From Caryophanales bacterium (GTDB taxonomy: Bacteria; Bacillota; Bacilli; Bacillales; Bacillaceae_J): 32,796 bases of DNA. Below the pieces are notes generated by a model. It searched no databases, was not told where the DNA came from, and saw nothing but the letters and a program-made list of their open reading frames with translations. Each line of letters starts with the position of its first letter. The first letter of the stretch is position 1. Of this stretch, positions 16,415 through 25,756 are shown in pieces. The stretch is from NCBI GenBank assembly GCA_012840465.1, contig DULJ01000100.1, forward strand, positions 1 through 32,796. The letters run 5' to 3'. The translations under genes and the position numbers were made by a program.

Positions 16415-17155
16415 ATGAAGCAAAAAATAGAACAGCTTGTAAGTTGGCTCCAAGAGCAGGTAAAAGATGCAGGTCTAAATGGTGCTATCGTCGGGATTTC
16501 GGGAGGGATTGATTCTGCCGTTGTCGCTTATCTAATTCAAAAGGCCTTTCCAAATGATTCAATGGGGGTTATCATGCCGTGTAAAAGTAACCCAAAAGAT
16601 CAAGCAGATGCAATGCTTGTCGTTCAAGCTAGTGGAATAAAAGCCCTAACAATCGATTTAACTGAAACACATCAGCAACTTTTCACACAAATTCAAGATC
16701 AACTAAAGGGAATTGGAGAACTTAATGAAAATTCGCTTACATTAGGTGATGCCAATCTAAGGGCACGTCTTAGAATGAGTACCCTTTATACTGTCGCTAA
16801 TAATTATCGATATTTAGTTATTGGAACAGATAATGCCGCTGAATGGTATACAGGCTATTTTACAAAATATGGGGACGGCGGAGTTGACCTCGTTCCCCTT
16901 ATACATTTAACTAAAGGCGAAGTAAGGGAAATGGCTGAGAAACTCGGTGTACCTGAGCCTATCATTACAAAATCACCAAGTGCCGGCCTTTGGGAAGGAC
17001 AAACGGATGAAAATGAAATGGGGACAACCTACGATACGATTGACCGTTATCTAAATGGTGAAGAAATCCTGGAAAAAGACCGTGAGATTATTGAAAGGCT
17101 CCATCGCCGTTCAGAACATAAAAGAAACTTGGCTGCCCACCCGCCAAAGTTTTGA
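16415..17155 (+). CDS. nadE: NAD(+) synthetase, ammonia-dependent
   Basis: Last step of NAD synthesis: nicotinate adenine dinucleotide, ATP and ammonia give NAD. The PP-loop SGGIDS is at residues 29-34. LGDANLRARLRMSTLYTVAN, GTDNAAEWYTGYFTKYGDGG and ITKSPSAGLWEGQTDE are typical NadE motifs. There is no glutaminase domain. At 246 aa it is shorter than the 272-aa B. subtilis NadE and looks like the short type I associate with clostridia and some bacilli. SD AAAGGAAG (16400-16407) precedes the ATG. It stands alone between safA and the coxA-like gene, 1.8 kb after nadA. Confidence 0.95.
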   Translation: MKQKIEQLVSWLQEQVKDAGLNGAIVGISGGIDSAVVAYLIQKAFPNDSMGVIMPCKSNPKDQADAMLVVQASGIKALTIDLTETHQQLFTQIQDQLKGIGELNENSLTLGDANLRARLRMSTLYTVANNYRYLVIGTDNAAEWYTGYFTKYGDGGVDLVPLIHLTKGEVREMAEKLGVPEPIITKSPSAGLWEGQTDENEMGTTYDTIDRYLNGEEILEKDREIIERLHRRSEHKRNLAAHPPKF

Positions 17156-17277
17156 AGTAATCTTATGAAGAGATTACCAGCTGAATAAAAGAGTAAAATA
17201 AGTCTCCGTCTGCCAACCTAACAGTGGGACCAAAAAAATGTCCCTAATCCTCTAACAATGGCGGGAGGCTTTTCGGC

Positions 17278-17877
17278 ATGAGAGGCACACTTTTATCGCT
17301 TTCAACAATGTTCATGATTGGCTTTGCTCTTACAGGCTGTGGTTTCAATGATGCGAGTCAAGATGTGAATTCAGCCTTAGATCAAGTCGCTTTTTATTCG
17401 AATGATAAAGATGCAAATCGAGATTCCGGGGCATTTCGTTTCATCAATGATCGCGGGTTTAATGATCAGCAGATGGTTACCCAAGTACGGACGCAACAAG
17501 TGCGAACACCAAATGAAGGAAACGACTTAGGCGAGCAAGACGGAGCTCTTTCAAAATATGGTAATGGGAATTATGGCTATGACGACTATAATTATCACGG
17601 TCATTTAAATACCACCCTTAACGGTGTTCCAACTAGATCATATAATACTGGTAATGATAACGTCATTGCCCAAAGAATAACAGATCGCATTGAACATGTT
17701 GCCAATGTAAATGATGTTGCAGCCATCATTGATGGGAATACGATTTTAGTTGTCATTGACACGGATGATGACAACCAAGCTATCGAAAAGAAGGTCCGCC
17801 GAATTGTAGAAGGAATGGCAAATGGGCGGGAAGTAAGAGTGGTCACTGACAAAGGAATGTTCGATTATAGTAAATAA
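17278..17877 (+). CDS. coxA: YhcN/YlaJ family sporulation lipoprotein, likely CoxA
   Basis: A 199-aa predicted lipoprotein: signal peptide MRGTLLSLSTMFMIGFALTG with lipobox LTGC (lipidated Cys at residue 21). A low-complexity Asn/Asp/Gln-rich middle (YGNGNYGYDDYNYHG) follows, then a C-terminal domain of the YhcN/YlaJ type (IAQRITDRIEHVANVNDVA, TILVVIDTD). In B. subtilis the gene just downstream of safA is coxA (yrbB), a spore cortex protein of this family and about this length, so I use that name on position plus family. The molecular function is not known to me. SD GGGAGG (17264-17269) precedes ATG 17278. Confidence 0.75.
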   Translation: MRGTLLSLSTMFMIGFALTGCGFNDASQDVNSALDQVAFYSNDKDANRDSGAFRFINDRGFNDQQMVTQVRTQQVRTPNEGNDLGEQDGALSKYGNGNYGYDDYNYHGHLNTTLNGVPTRSYNTGNDNVIAQRITDRIEHVANVNDVAAIIDGNTILVVIDTDDDNQAIEKKVRRIVEGMANGREVRVVTDKGMFDYSK

Positions 17878-17910
17878 TTGATTAGAAAAATTCTACAGTA
17901 TTTAGGATAA

Positions 17911-17961
17911 AACTTCTATTCCATGGTGAAACTAATAGTGACACCAGAATAGAAGTTTTTT
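17911..17961 (+). terminator. Terminator after the coxA-like gene
   Basis: AACTTCTATTC (17911-17921) pairs perfectly with GAATAGAAGTT (17947-17957), and TGGTG/CACCA extends the stem inside. A T tract follows. Confidence 0.85.
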
Positions 17962-17988
17962 CATCTAATCAAAATCGAGGTGACCCTT

Positions 17989-18561
17989 ATGACTCCTTTA
18001 TTTAAAAGAGCTCATGTCGTAAAGTATTTAGTTGTAAGTCTAGTAATCGCAGGTTTTTCTATCTTCTTTTTGCTCTATCAGACGGCTGCTGAGAATACTG
18101 AAGTAAAAATCGAACAAACAAAAGAAGAGATCCAAGCGCTCGAAGTTACAGGACCGCTAACAGTAAACGTAATCTTACAACAACAATATCTTGATGGGAA
18201 CACAAGTGAGAAGACTGTCACTGAAACGATCTGGTCTATGGAGGACTTTTGGGCACAATATCGTGATTGGCAATTGGTAGACCAAAAGGAAGGACAAATG
18301 ATATTTAGAAAAACAATCGATGATATCTCTCCACTATTAAAAGCAAATGGCTACTTTGGCATATCTGAGGACGGAACATTAACAATATTCAAAGGCTTGC
18401 CAGCAGAATCTGAAGAAGTGATCCAGTCTTTCTTCCAAATTGATATTAGTAAACTTGAAAGTAGGCAGCAAGAGGAATTAAAGCAAGGAATCCCTGTCGT
18501 ATCAAAAGATCATTATATTCAGGTTATCGAAAGCTTTAAGACACTTTCCATTAAACAATAA
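17989..18561 (+). CDS. bofC: Bypass-of-forespore protein C (BofC)
   Basis: Forespore-made protein that restrains the SpoIVB protease, and thereby the timing of SpoIVFA cleavage and sigma-K activation. This ties it to the spoIVFA-spoIVFB pair at the start of the window. The N-terminus has one hydrophobic segment (YLVVSLVIAGFSIFFLLY) acting as signal or anchor. The extracytoplasmic part shows GPLTVNVILQQQYLDG and a C-terminal domain with SPLLKANGYFGISEDGTL, as in BofC. ATG 17989 follows SD GAGGTG (17977-17982); GTG 17980 lies in the SD and is rejected. The product is 190 aa, near the usual 170-190. Confidence 0.92.
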   Translation: MTPLFKRAHVVKYLVVSLVIAGFSIFFLLYQTAAENTEVKIEQTKEEIQALEVTGPLTVNVILQQQYLDGNTSEKTVTETIWSMEDFWAQYRDWQLVDQKEGQMIFRKTIDDISPLLKANGYFGISEDGTLTIFKGLPAESEEVIQSFFQIDISKLESRQQEELKQGIPVVSKDHYIQVIESFKTLSIKQ

Positions 18562-18568
18562 TGGACTT

Positions 18569-18604
18569 GGGTTAGGCACAAAAATTTTGTGTCTAACCCT
18601 TTTA
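18569..18604 (+). terminator. Terminator after bofC
   Basis: GGGTTAG-g-CACAAAA (18569-18583) pairs with TTTTGTG-t-CTAACCC (18585-18599), followed by TTTT. It lies 8 nt after the bofC stop and is nearly perfectly palindromic. Confidence 0.9.
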
Positions 18605-18607
18605 TAT

Positions 18608-18708
18608 GTCTAGCTCCAGCGCCCAGCGACTCGTAAACTTCGCTCATTTCCCTACGGTAAGTCAATGCGCTCCAGTTTATACGTCGCTAAACGGGCGCTT
18701 GCATTTTC
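18608..18708. repeat. Dispersed Bacillaceae-type intergenic repeat
   Basis: Starts TGTCTAGCTCCAGCGCCC and ends GGGCGCTTGCATTTTC. The outer arms AGCGCCC (18618-18624) and GGGCGCT (18693-18699), and the inner arms AGCGAC (18625-18630) and GTCGCT (18683-18688), are perfect inverted repeats, so the element folds as a long hairpin. I recall sequences with these two ends recurring between genes in many Bacillus-group genomes; I cannot count copies elsewhere here. A short stretch at 23237-23257 (TGTCCAGCTTCCGCTTTTCC) may be a remnant of the same family. Confidence 0.7.
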
Positions 18709-18743
18709 TTCGTGTATGTTTCTTCTACTATGCAAGCGAAATA

Positions 18744-18752
18744 TGGTAGAAT
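18744..18752 (+). promoter_or_regulatory. Extended -10 promoter of ruvA
   Basis: TGGTAGAAT carries the TGn extension before TAGAAT (18747-18752), 48 nt before ruvA. No convincing -35 is seen. Confidence 0.4.
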
Positions 18753-18800
18753 GGTTAAAGTATATATAGAAATGCACGTTCGTATAGGGAGAGGAATCTT

Positions 18801-19412
18801 TTGATTGAATTTATTAATGGAAAAGTTGATTTTATAAGCCCGGGATTCATAGTTGTAGATGTATCAGGAGTTGGATATCAAATTTATACACCAAATCCGT
18901 TTTTGTTCCAAAAGGATTTAGGGCAAATGATAAAGATATACACGTTTCAGTATGTCCGTGAAGATGTGATTGCTTTATATGGCTTTGAAACAAGGCAGGA
19001 ACGGACTCTTTTTACCAAACTATTAAATGTTTCCGGAATTGGTCCAAAGGGGGCAATGGCAATCCTTGCCGCCGGACAACCAGATGCAGTTGTTCAAGCG
19101 ATTGAAGATGAAAATGAAAAGTTTTTAGTAAAGTTTCCGGGCGTAGGTAAGAAAACAGCCAGACAAATGATCCTGGACTTAAAGGGTAAACTTAACGATT
19201 TATTACTGGATTTAATGCCCGATTTATTTGAACCTGAAAAGGTTGTTACCAATATAGGGAAATACTCACATGACTTAGAGGAAGCAATTGAAGCATTAAA
19301 AGTGTTGGGCTATGCTGAAAAAGAGATTACAAAGGTGATTCCACAATTACAACAGGAACAGTTGCCAACCGAACAATATATAAAGAAAGCGTTGCAGCTC
19401 TTACTTAGGTAG
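18801..19412 (+). CDS. ruvA: Holliday junction branch migration protein RuvA
   Basis: Tetrameric Holliday-junction binder that loads the RuvB motor. Domain I (1-62) is an OB fold ([20 protein letters not shown]). Domain II has two helix-hairpin-helix motifs: [16 protein letters not shown] and [16 protein letters not shown]. Domain III (about 155-203) is the mobile RuvB-contacting module ([19 protein letters not shown]). Length is 203 aa. TTG start with SD GGGAGAGG (18787-18794). It ends 14 nt before ruvB. Confidence 0.98.
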   Translation: MIEFINGKVDFISPGFIVVDVSGVGYQIYTPNPFLFQKDLGQMIKIYTFQYVREDVIALYGFETRQERTLFTKLLNVSGIGPKGAMAILAAGQPDAVVQAIEDENEKFLVKFPGVGKKTARQMILDLKGKLNDLLLDLMPDLFEPEKVVTNIGKYSHDLEEAIEALKVLGYAEKEITKVIPQLQQEQLPTEQYIKKALQLLLR

Positions 19413-19426
19413 AGGAGGCGTTTGAA

Positions 19427-20428
19427 GTGGATGAGCGCTTAGTTTCAAGCGAATATACAGCTGATGAGGATTTATTTGAACAAAGCCTCAGGCCTAAGCT
19501 GTTAACACAATATATCGGGCAGGAAAAAGTGAAGCAAAATTTACAGGTCTTTATTCAGGCGGCAAAAATGAGAAGTGAATCATTAGATCATGTTTTGCTT
19601 TATGGACCTCCAGGACTAGGGAAAACGACATTAGCAACGATCATTGCGAATGAAATGGACGTTCAAATAAGAACAACTTCAGGTCCTGCGATCGAACGAC
19701 CAGGAGATTTAGCGGCAATTTTAACAGCGCTTGAACCCGGTGATGTCCTGTTTATCGATGAAATTCATCGATTGCCCCGTACGGTGGAGGAGGTTCTTTA
19801 CTCAGCATTAGAGGATTTTTGTATTGATATTGTGATCGGTAAAGGGCCTGGTGCAAGGTCTGTGAAAATTGATTTACCACCATTTACTTTGGTAGGGGCA
19901 ACGACAAGAGTAGGGCTATTAACAGCACCGTTGCGCGATCGTTTTGGAGTGCATTGCCGTTTAGAATATTACAAAGTAGAGGAATTAACTCATATTGTTG
20001 AACGGACAGCAGATATTTTTTCAATAGAAATAGAGGAACTTGCCTCAATTGAAATAGCCCGCCGTTCAAGAGGGACTCCAAGGATTGCCAACCGTTTATT
20101 AAAAAGGGTTAGAGATTTTGCGCAAGTACAGGGGAATGGCACAATTACTGCAGATTTAGCCAATCATTCGCTTGAAATGCTTCAGGTTGACCGATTAGGA
20201 TTAGACCATATTGATCATAAATTATTAATAGGAATTATTGAGAAGTTCTGCGGCGGCCCCGTTGGCCTTGATACGATTGCTGCGACAATTGGGGAAGAAT
20301 CACATACAATTGAGGAGGTTTATGAACCGTATTTGTTACAAATCGGCTTTTTGCAGCGGACTCCTAGAGGGAGAGTTGTTACTCCGCATGTATATGAACA
20401 TTTCCAGATGGAGGTGCCGAAAAAATAA
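19427..20428 (+). CDS. ruvB: Holliday junction DNA helicase RuvB
   Basis: AAA+ hexameric motor for branch migration with RuvA. Walker A is GPPGLGKTT (60-68), Walker B is LFIDEIHRL, and sensor 1 is [20 protein letters not shown] with the Arg finger. The C-terminal winged helix ([20 protein letters not shown]) binds DNA. Length 333 aa is normal. GTG start with SD AGAGGAGG (19411-19418). Its TAA overlaps the ATG of the next small gene by one base. Confidence 0.98.
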   Translation: MDERLVSSEYTADEDLFEQSLRPKLLTQYIGQEKVKQNLQVFIQAAKMRSESLDHVLLYGPPGLGKTTLATIIANEMDVQIRTTSGPAIERPGDLAAILTALEPGDVLFIDEIHRLPRTVEEVLYSALEDFCIDIVIGKGPGARSVKIDLPPFTLVGATTRVGLLTAPLRDRFGVHCRLEYYKVEELTHIVERTADIFSIEIEELASIEIARRSRGTPRIANRLLKRVRDFAQVQGNGTITADLANHSLEMLQVDRLGLDHIDHKLLIGIIEKFCGGPVGLDTIAATIGEESHTIEEVYEPYLLQIGFLQRTPRGRVVTPHVYEHFQMEVPKK

Positions 20429-20619
20429 TGGGGAAAATGTTAATGCTCATGGGAGTAGTCCTCATCGTAGTCGGATTTCTATGGCAATTTATCGGGAAAC
20501 TGCCTGGTGATATCGTCTTTAAAAAAGGGAATACTACCTTTTATTTTCCGATTGTAACTTCAATCGTGGTCAGTATTGTATTATCACTAATTTTTTATGT
20601 AATTGGTCGATTTAGATAA
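20428..20619 (+). CDS. DUF2905 family small membrane protein
   Basis: A 63-aa protein with two hydrophobic segments (MLMGVVLIVVGFLWQFIG and VTSIVVSIVLSLIFYVIG) separated by the conserved loop KLPGDIVFKKGNTTFYFPI, the hallmark of DUF2905. Function unknown. The ATG overlaps the ruvB stop (TAATG), so it is translationally coupled to ruvB. Such small genes recur next to ruvB or queA in Firmicutes. Confidence 0.85.
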   Translation: MGKMLMLMGVVLIVVGFLWQFIGKLPGDIVFKKGNTTFYFPIVTSIVVSIVLSLIFYVIGRFR

Positions 20620-20643
20620 TGTGAAGGAGACAACTAGACAACT

Positions 20644-21672
20644 ATGAAAGTTGATTTATTTGATTTTAATTTACCTGAAGAACTTATTGCCCAAACACCT
20701 CTCACAGAAAGAACCGCTTCAAGGTTAATGGTGCTTAATAAACAAACAGGTGACTTTAAGCACGAACAGTTTAGAAATATTATTGATTATTTACATGCCG
20801 GGGATTGCCTTGTTTTAAATGACACACGTGTGTTACCAGCAAGACTTTTTGGGATAAAAGAAGATACAGGTGCAAAAATTGAAGTGCTATTATTAAAGCA
20901 GGTCGAAAATGACATCTGGGAAACGCTTGTCAAGCCAGCGAAACGAGTCAAAGTAGGAACTGAAATTACATTTGGCGAGGGCCGCTTAAAAGCGAAATGT
21001 ATAAGTGAAGGTGATCATGGTAGCCGCCATTTTGAATTTTTCTATGAAGGCATTTTTTATGAAGTGTTAGATTTGCTTGGTGAAATGCCGCTGCCCCATT
21101 ACATAAAGGAGCAGCTCGATGACAAGGAACGCTACCAAACTGTGTTTGCAAGAGAACGTGGGTCAGTAGCCGCACCAACAGCGGGATTGCATTTTACAGA
21201 TGAACTTCTCGAAGAAATTAAGCAAAAAGGGGTTCATGTTGCTTTTATTACTTTACATGTTGGCCTTGGTACATTCAGGCCTGTAAGCAGCGAAACAGTA
21301 GAAGGTCATGATATGCATGCGGAATTTTATCAAATGACGAAGGAAACGGCAGATCTATTAAATCAAGTGAAGGCTGATGGCGGTCGAATCATTTCCGTAG
21401 GGACCACTTCGACAAGGACGCTTGAAACGATTGCCTCCCCAAATGATGGTCAATTTCAGGAATCATCAGGTTGGACAGATATTTTTATCTATCCGGGCTA
21501 TGAGTTTAAAGCCATTAATGGGATGCTGACAAACTTCCATTTGCCAAAATCTACGTTGATGATGTTAATCAGCGCACTCGCTGGACGTGAACATGTCCTA
21601 AGGGCATATGAAGAGGCAGTTAAAGAAAGGTATCGCTTTTTCAGCTTTGGCGATGCAATGCTTATCATTTAG
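20644..21672 (+). CDS. queA: S-adenosylmethionine:tRNA ribosyltransferase-isomerase
   Basis: Transfers and isomerises the ribosyl part of SAM onto preQ1-modified tRNA, forming epoxyqueuosine. The canonical start is [60 protein letters not shown] and GTTSTRTLE are QueA signatures. Length 342 aa is standard. The SD AAGGAG (20624-20629) is 14 nt before the ATG, unusually far, so initiation may be weak or depend on upstream coupling. The enzyme acts after tgt in queuosine formation, and tgt follows directly. Confidence 0.97.
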   Translation: MKVDLFDFNLPEELIAQTPLTERTASRLMVLNKQTGDFKHEQFRNIIDYLHAGDCLVLNDTRVLPARLFGIKEDTGAKIEVLLLKQVENDIWETLVKPAKRVKVGTEITFGEGRLKAKCISEGDHGSRHFEFFYEGIFYEVLDLLGEMPLPHYIKEQLDDKERYQTVFARERGSVAAPTAGLHFTDELLEEIKQKGVHVAFITLHVGLGTFRPVSSETVEGHDMHAEFYQMTKETADLLNQVKADGGRIISVGTTSTRTLETIASPNDGQFQESSGWTDIFIYPGYEFKAINGMLTNFHLPKSTLMMLISALAGREHVLRAYEEAVKERYRFFSFGDAMLII

Positions 21673-21675
21673 TAA

Positions 21676-22827
<1,152 letters not shown>

Positions 22828-22851
22828 TCCGGTGTGGTTTCCGAATAATGT

Positions 22852-22899
22852 CATACTCCCCTTCGGGGGATGCCTCAGATTTTTTAGAGGGATTTTTTA
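22852..22899 (+). other. UUCG-capped hairpin and T tracts between tgt and yajC
   Basis: TCCCC-TTCG-GGGGA (22857-22870) forms a C(UUCG)G tetraloop hairpin, among the most stable RNA caps. A second short stem CCTC (22873-22876)/GAGG (22887-22890) encloses a T run and is followed by GATTTTTT. Neither is a standard terminator, because the strong stem has no T tract right after it. It could be a weak terminator or an RNA-processing site. Confidence 0.45.
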
Positions 22900-22936
22900 A
22901 TACATAGACAAGCAGTGAAAGGGGTGAAATAAAAAT

Positions 22937-23197
22937 ATGAATACACTTGTTCAATTATTACCATTAATAGCAATGTTTGCGATTTTCTACTTTTTGCTTA
23001 TTCGTCCGCAACAAAAACGCCAAAAGGCAGTTCAAACAATGCAATCAAACCTTCAGAAAAATGATCGTGTCGTAACAATCGGTGGACTTCATGGGATCAT
23101 TGATTCAATTGATGAAGACAAAGTTGTCATTAAATGTGGTGACGGATCAAGATTAACGTTTGACCGTAATGCTGTTCGTGAGGTAAAACAGGATTAA
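22937..23197 (+). CDS. yajC: Preprotein translocase subunit YajC
   Basis: Small membrane protein that associates with the SecDF part of the Sec translocase. The 86-aa product has an N-terminal membrane segment (LLPLIAMFAIFYFLLI) then the signature RPQQKRQKAVQTM and a cytoplasmic domain (VVTIGGLHGIIDSI). SD AAAGGGGTGA (22918-22927). secDF itself is encoded about 2.8 kb downstream. Confidence 0.96.
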   Translation: MNTLVQLLPLIAMFAIFYFLLIRPQQKRQKAVQTMQSNLQKNDRVVTIGGLHGIIDSIDEDKVVIKCGDGSRLTFDRNAVREVKQD

Positions 23198-23201
23198 AAA
23201 T

Positions 23202-23235
23202 AAAGCGGAAGTGCCTGTTGGGTGCTTCCGCTTTT
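23202..23235 (+). terminator. Terminator after yajC
   Basis: AAAGCGGAAG (23202-23211) pairs with CTTCCGCTTT (23225-23234), followed by T. The right arm motif GCTTCCGCTTTTC occurs again at 23245-23257, so two alternative stems are possible. Confidence 0.85.
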
Positions 23236-23260
23236 CATTGTCCAGCTTCCGCTTTTCCTA

Positions 23261-23638
23261 TTATGCTCTCTTCCCTGTCATATTAACCCCAATTACTCCT
23301 CCTAACACAGCGATAATAATGTACCCGATGTGGTAGGACATCTGCTCAATCGAAAAGCTGGCCTGATATCCCAAAAATTGAACTAGGAATACCAACAACG
23401 TAAATAACGCTCCGGTACCGCCGCCGACAAGCCACCCCTTTTGTTTCCCTTTACCACCTGAAACGAATCCACCGATAAATAGGGCGAGGAAAGAAAGGGC
23501 TAAAATTACCCAAGTTAAAGAAGATTCTTGGATCTTAGTAAAACGAAGTAATAAGGATAAAACAATACTAGATGTTAGAACGATAACAAAGGCGGTTATT
23601 ACTCCATATAAAATTGCCGCAAATGAGTTTTTTGCCAT
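23261..23638 (-). CDS. TIGR04086 family membrane protein (YrzE-like)
   Basis: A 125-aa integral membrane protein with four hydrophobic segments (for example AAILYGVITAFVIVLTSSIV and LTWVILALSFLALFIGGFVS), Gly-rich turns (GGKGKQKGWLVGGGTGAL) and the end VLGGVIGVNMTG. This matches the TIGR04086 family, represented in B. subtilis by YrzE near spoVB. Function unknown. Good SD (GAGGAGG on the minus strand) before the ATG. It converges on yajC and lies in the same direction as, and downstream of, spoVB. Confidence 0.8.
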   Translation of the reverse strand: MAKNSFAAILYGVITAFVIVLTSSIVLSLLLRFTKIQESSLTWVILALSFLALFIGGFVSGGKGKQKGWLVGGGTGALFTLLVFLVQFLGYQASFSIEQMSYHIGYIIIAVLGGVIGVNMTGKRA

Positions 23639-23751
23639 TAATACGCCTCCTCAGGTTTCATAGAGGTTGTTCAACCCTTATTAAAAATTTATTCAAATGG
23701 ACAAATTTTAGAATAGAAAGTTGGAAAAACCTTCGTATCTAAGTAGGCGTT

Positions 23752-25341
23752 TTATCGTTTTTTACTATTTGGAATTAGTTCTGATAAGCGGGGTCCAATA
23801 TAAGGAATTCTATTTATTTCTTCCTTTGAAACTAATTTTAAAATAATAAGCAATAAGAAATACAAAATAGAGGTACACATAATGGCTGTTAAAGTTCTTA
23901 TTAAAAGCGATGCATCAACAATAAAATGTGTGAAAATAGATCCGCCAAATACAGCGGAAGCGACCATTGTAACCACGCTCTTAAGAAAATCTTTTACGTA
24001 AAAAGTGTAACTAATTGTCTTTATAATCGTTGCGAAATGCAAAAGGGTAACAAGCAATATTCCCAGTACAATCGCAATGGCTACACCCATAATCCCGAAT
24101 TCTGGCCTTGATGCAAAGGCAAAGATCGCAACTATTTTTACAACAGCACCAATAAGACTGTTAATCATGGCTGCTTTTGCTAAATCTAGCGCTTGTAATG
24201 TAGCCTGCAAAGGACCTTGGAAATAAGATAATAGAAAGAATGGAGCCATTAACTGTACATATACAGCGGGTTTAGATGTATTAAACATTAATTCCATGAG
24301 TGGTGTTGCAAATACATATAATATGATAATGGAAAGTCCACCCGTTGCTAATGATAACCGTAATGCTTGCTGCAAGCGATGTTCGATAACCAATGATTGC
24401 CCCTTGGCAGCCGCTTCACTAATGGCAGGAACTAAAGACACTGACAGAGATGTTGTAACAAAGGATGGCAGCAGTAGAAGTGGAATGGCATATCCTGTCA
24501 ATTGCCCGTATTGCATCGTTGCCAATGCCGTTGCTACACCGGCAATGGCTAAACTTTGGGAAACAACGATGGGTTCGATAAAGTATGAAAGCGAGCCAAT
24601 TAAGCGACTTCCTGTTGTCGGAAGGGCGATTCGGAGCAAATCATCCAAAGTGCTCTTCCCTGCTTTCATTTGTTTAAAAAAGTTACGGCGAACCTTCATT
24701 TGTTTTCTGATTTTAAACATTGTCAGCATAAATAATAGCGATGCCAATTCGCCTAATACCGCTGAAATCATCGCACCCGCAGCTGCAAATTCTACACCAT
24801 ATGGCAATAAGGCTTTTGTAATAACAGCTACTAAAGCAATCCGAACAACTTGTTCAATGACCTGTGAGTAAGCAGCTGGACGCATGTTTTGCAGTCCTTG
24901 GAAATACCCGCGTAAAACGGAGGACAAGGCGATAATCGGAACGACTGGTGAGATCGCTATTAACGGGTAATAGGTTCGTGAATCCGTTAATAATGTATTT
25001 GATAAAATGGGAGCAAGGGCAATCATTCCGGTTGTGAAAATAATACTTGTAACCCCGGTAACAGCAAGGGAAACAACGAGTATTTTCTTAATTTTATGGT
25101 GGTCACCTTGTGCCTCAGCCTCGGCAACCAGCTTTGATATGGCAACAGGCAGCCCTAGTTGTGTAAGCGTAATGGCTAAGATAAAAGTGGGCACGGCCAT
25201 CATGTATAGTCCGACGCCCTCCTCACCCATAATTCTTGCGACAACAATTCGATTCACAAATCCCAAAAAGCGGGTAACGAGCCCTGCTAAAATTAAAATG
25301 AAAGTCCCTCTTAAAAAACTTTGTTTATATTTATTAGACAT
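23752..25341 (-). CDS. spoVB: Stage V sporulation protein B (MurJ/MVF-type flippase)
   Basis: Polytopic membrane protein of the MOP/MVF superfamily required for spore cortex synthesis, presumed to flip lipid-linked peptidoglycan precursors across the outer forespore membrane. The 529-aa sequence starts MSNKYKQSFLRGTFILILAG and has about 14 hydrophobic segments. LVTRFLGFVNRIVVARIMGEE is the typical first-helix region, and VLRGYFQGLQNMRPAAYSQ is the family loop. The start at 25341 has SD TAGGGGCG close upstream; an in-frame TTG at 25359 is rejected. Confidence 0.92.
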   Translation of the reverse strand: MSNKYKQSFLRGTFILILAGLVTRFLGFVNRIVVARIMGEEGVGLYMMAVPTFILAITLTQLGLPVAISKLVAEAEAQGDHHKIKKILVVSLAVTGVTSIIFTTGMIALAPILSNTLLTDSRTYYPLIAISPVVPIIALSSVLRGYFQGLQNMRPAAYSQVIEQVVRIALVAVITKALLPYGVEFAAAGAMISAVLGELASLLFMLTMFKIRKQMKVRRNFFKQMKAGKSTLDDLLRIALPTTGSRLIGSLSYFIEPIVVSQSLAIAGVATALATMQYGQLTGYAIPLLLLPSFVTTSLSVSLVPAISEAAAKGQSLVIEHRLQQALRLSLATGGLSIIILYVFATPLMELMFNTSKPAVYVQLMAPFFLLSYFQGPLQATLQALDLAKAAMINSLIGAVVKIVAIFAFASRPEFGIMGVAIAIVLGILLVTLLHFATIIKTISYTFYVKDFLKSVVTMVASAVFGGSIFTHFIVDASLLIRTLTAIMCTSILYFLLLIILKLVSKEEINRIPYIGPRLSELIPNSKKR

Positions 25342-25354
25342 TTTCGCCCCTACC

Positions 25355-25383
25355 TTCAAAAATCTAACGATAAACGATACAAT
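25355..25383 (+). promoter_or_regulatory. Possible sigma-A promoter of comN
   Basis: TTCAAA (25355-25360) and TACAAT (25378-25383) are 17 nt apart. It would give a leader of about 65 nt before comN that contains the short leader ORF. Confidence 0.4.
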
Positions 25384-25384
25384 A

Positions 25385-25415
25385 ATTTATATGCTAATAA
25401 GAGGGGCAAGCATGA
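25385..25415 (-). promoter_or_regulatory. Possible sigma-E promoter of spoVB
   Basis: On the minus strand TCATGCT (25409-25415) and CATATAAAT (25385-25393) are 15 nt apart, resembling the sigma-E pattern KMATATT and CATACAHT. spoVB is mother-cell expressed in B. subtilis. The match is partial. Confidence 0.35.
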
Positions 25416-25441
25416 CAAGTTTATCTTTGGTTAAATCTTAG
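25412..25441 (+). CDS. Nine-codon leader ORF upstream of comN
   Basis: ATG 25412 follows a good SD (GAGGGG, 25401-25406) and encodes MTSLSLVKS. Its TAG (25439-25441) opens the comN SD (GGGAGGG at 25441-25447). An in-frame upstream ATG at 25391 has no SD. The arrangement suggests translational coupling to comN. It could also be chance. Confidence 0.4.
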   Translation: MTSLSLVKS

Positions 25442-25453
25442 GGAGGGATAAAA

Positions 25454-25735
25454 ATGGAGGTAGAGAGACATCCTGCTGATTTTTATAAACAACAAGTAGA
25501 GCCGGCTTTGCGAAGCAAAGTGGAAGAGTTTGTATTAATGGGGTATGATCGCGTAACCATCCAAGAGGTATGGGACTGTTTGCATAAAAAGAAATGGAAG
25601 AAAAAAGAGGATAAGTTTCTCCATGAAGTTGTTGCTGATATCATGACACTCAGTGTAGGCGAGTATATGAGTTATTTAACAATCGAAGCCTTCAAGGGTC
25701 CTGATTATTTTAGCCAATTTGAAAATAAGAACTAA
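25454..25735 (+). CDS. comN: Post-transcriptional regulator ComN (YrzD)
   Basis: A 93-aa member of the post_transcr family. In B. subtilis ComN controls comE mRNA and localises with DivIVA. The family core is visible as VEEFVLMGYDRVTIQEVWDC followed by the basic LHKKKWKKKEDKFLHEV and VGEYMSYLTIEAFKG. SD GGGAGGG (25441-25447) is 6 nt before the ATG. It lies between spoVB (divergent) and secDF. What it regulates here cannot be read from the sequence. Confidence 0.85.
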   Translation: MEVERHPADFYKQQVEPALRSKVEEFVLMGYDRVTIQEVWDCLHKKKWKKKEDKFLHEVVADIMTLSVGEYMSYLTIEAFKGPDYFSQFENKN

Positions 25736-25756
25736 ATGAGAATTCTAGGTAACAAA

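Noticed and set aside
24296-25441. Plus-strand frames opposite spoVB
   Set aside because: They are antisense to a clear membrane protein gene and show no family features. Only the last nine codons (25412-25441), which have a proper SD, were kept as a leader ORF candidate.
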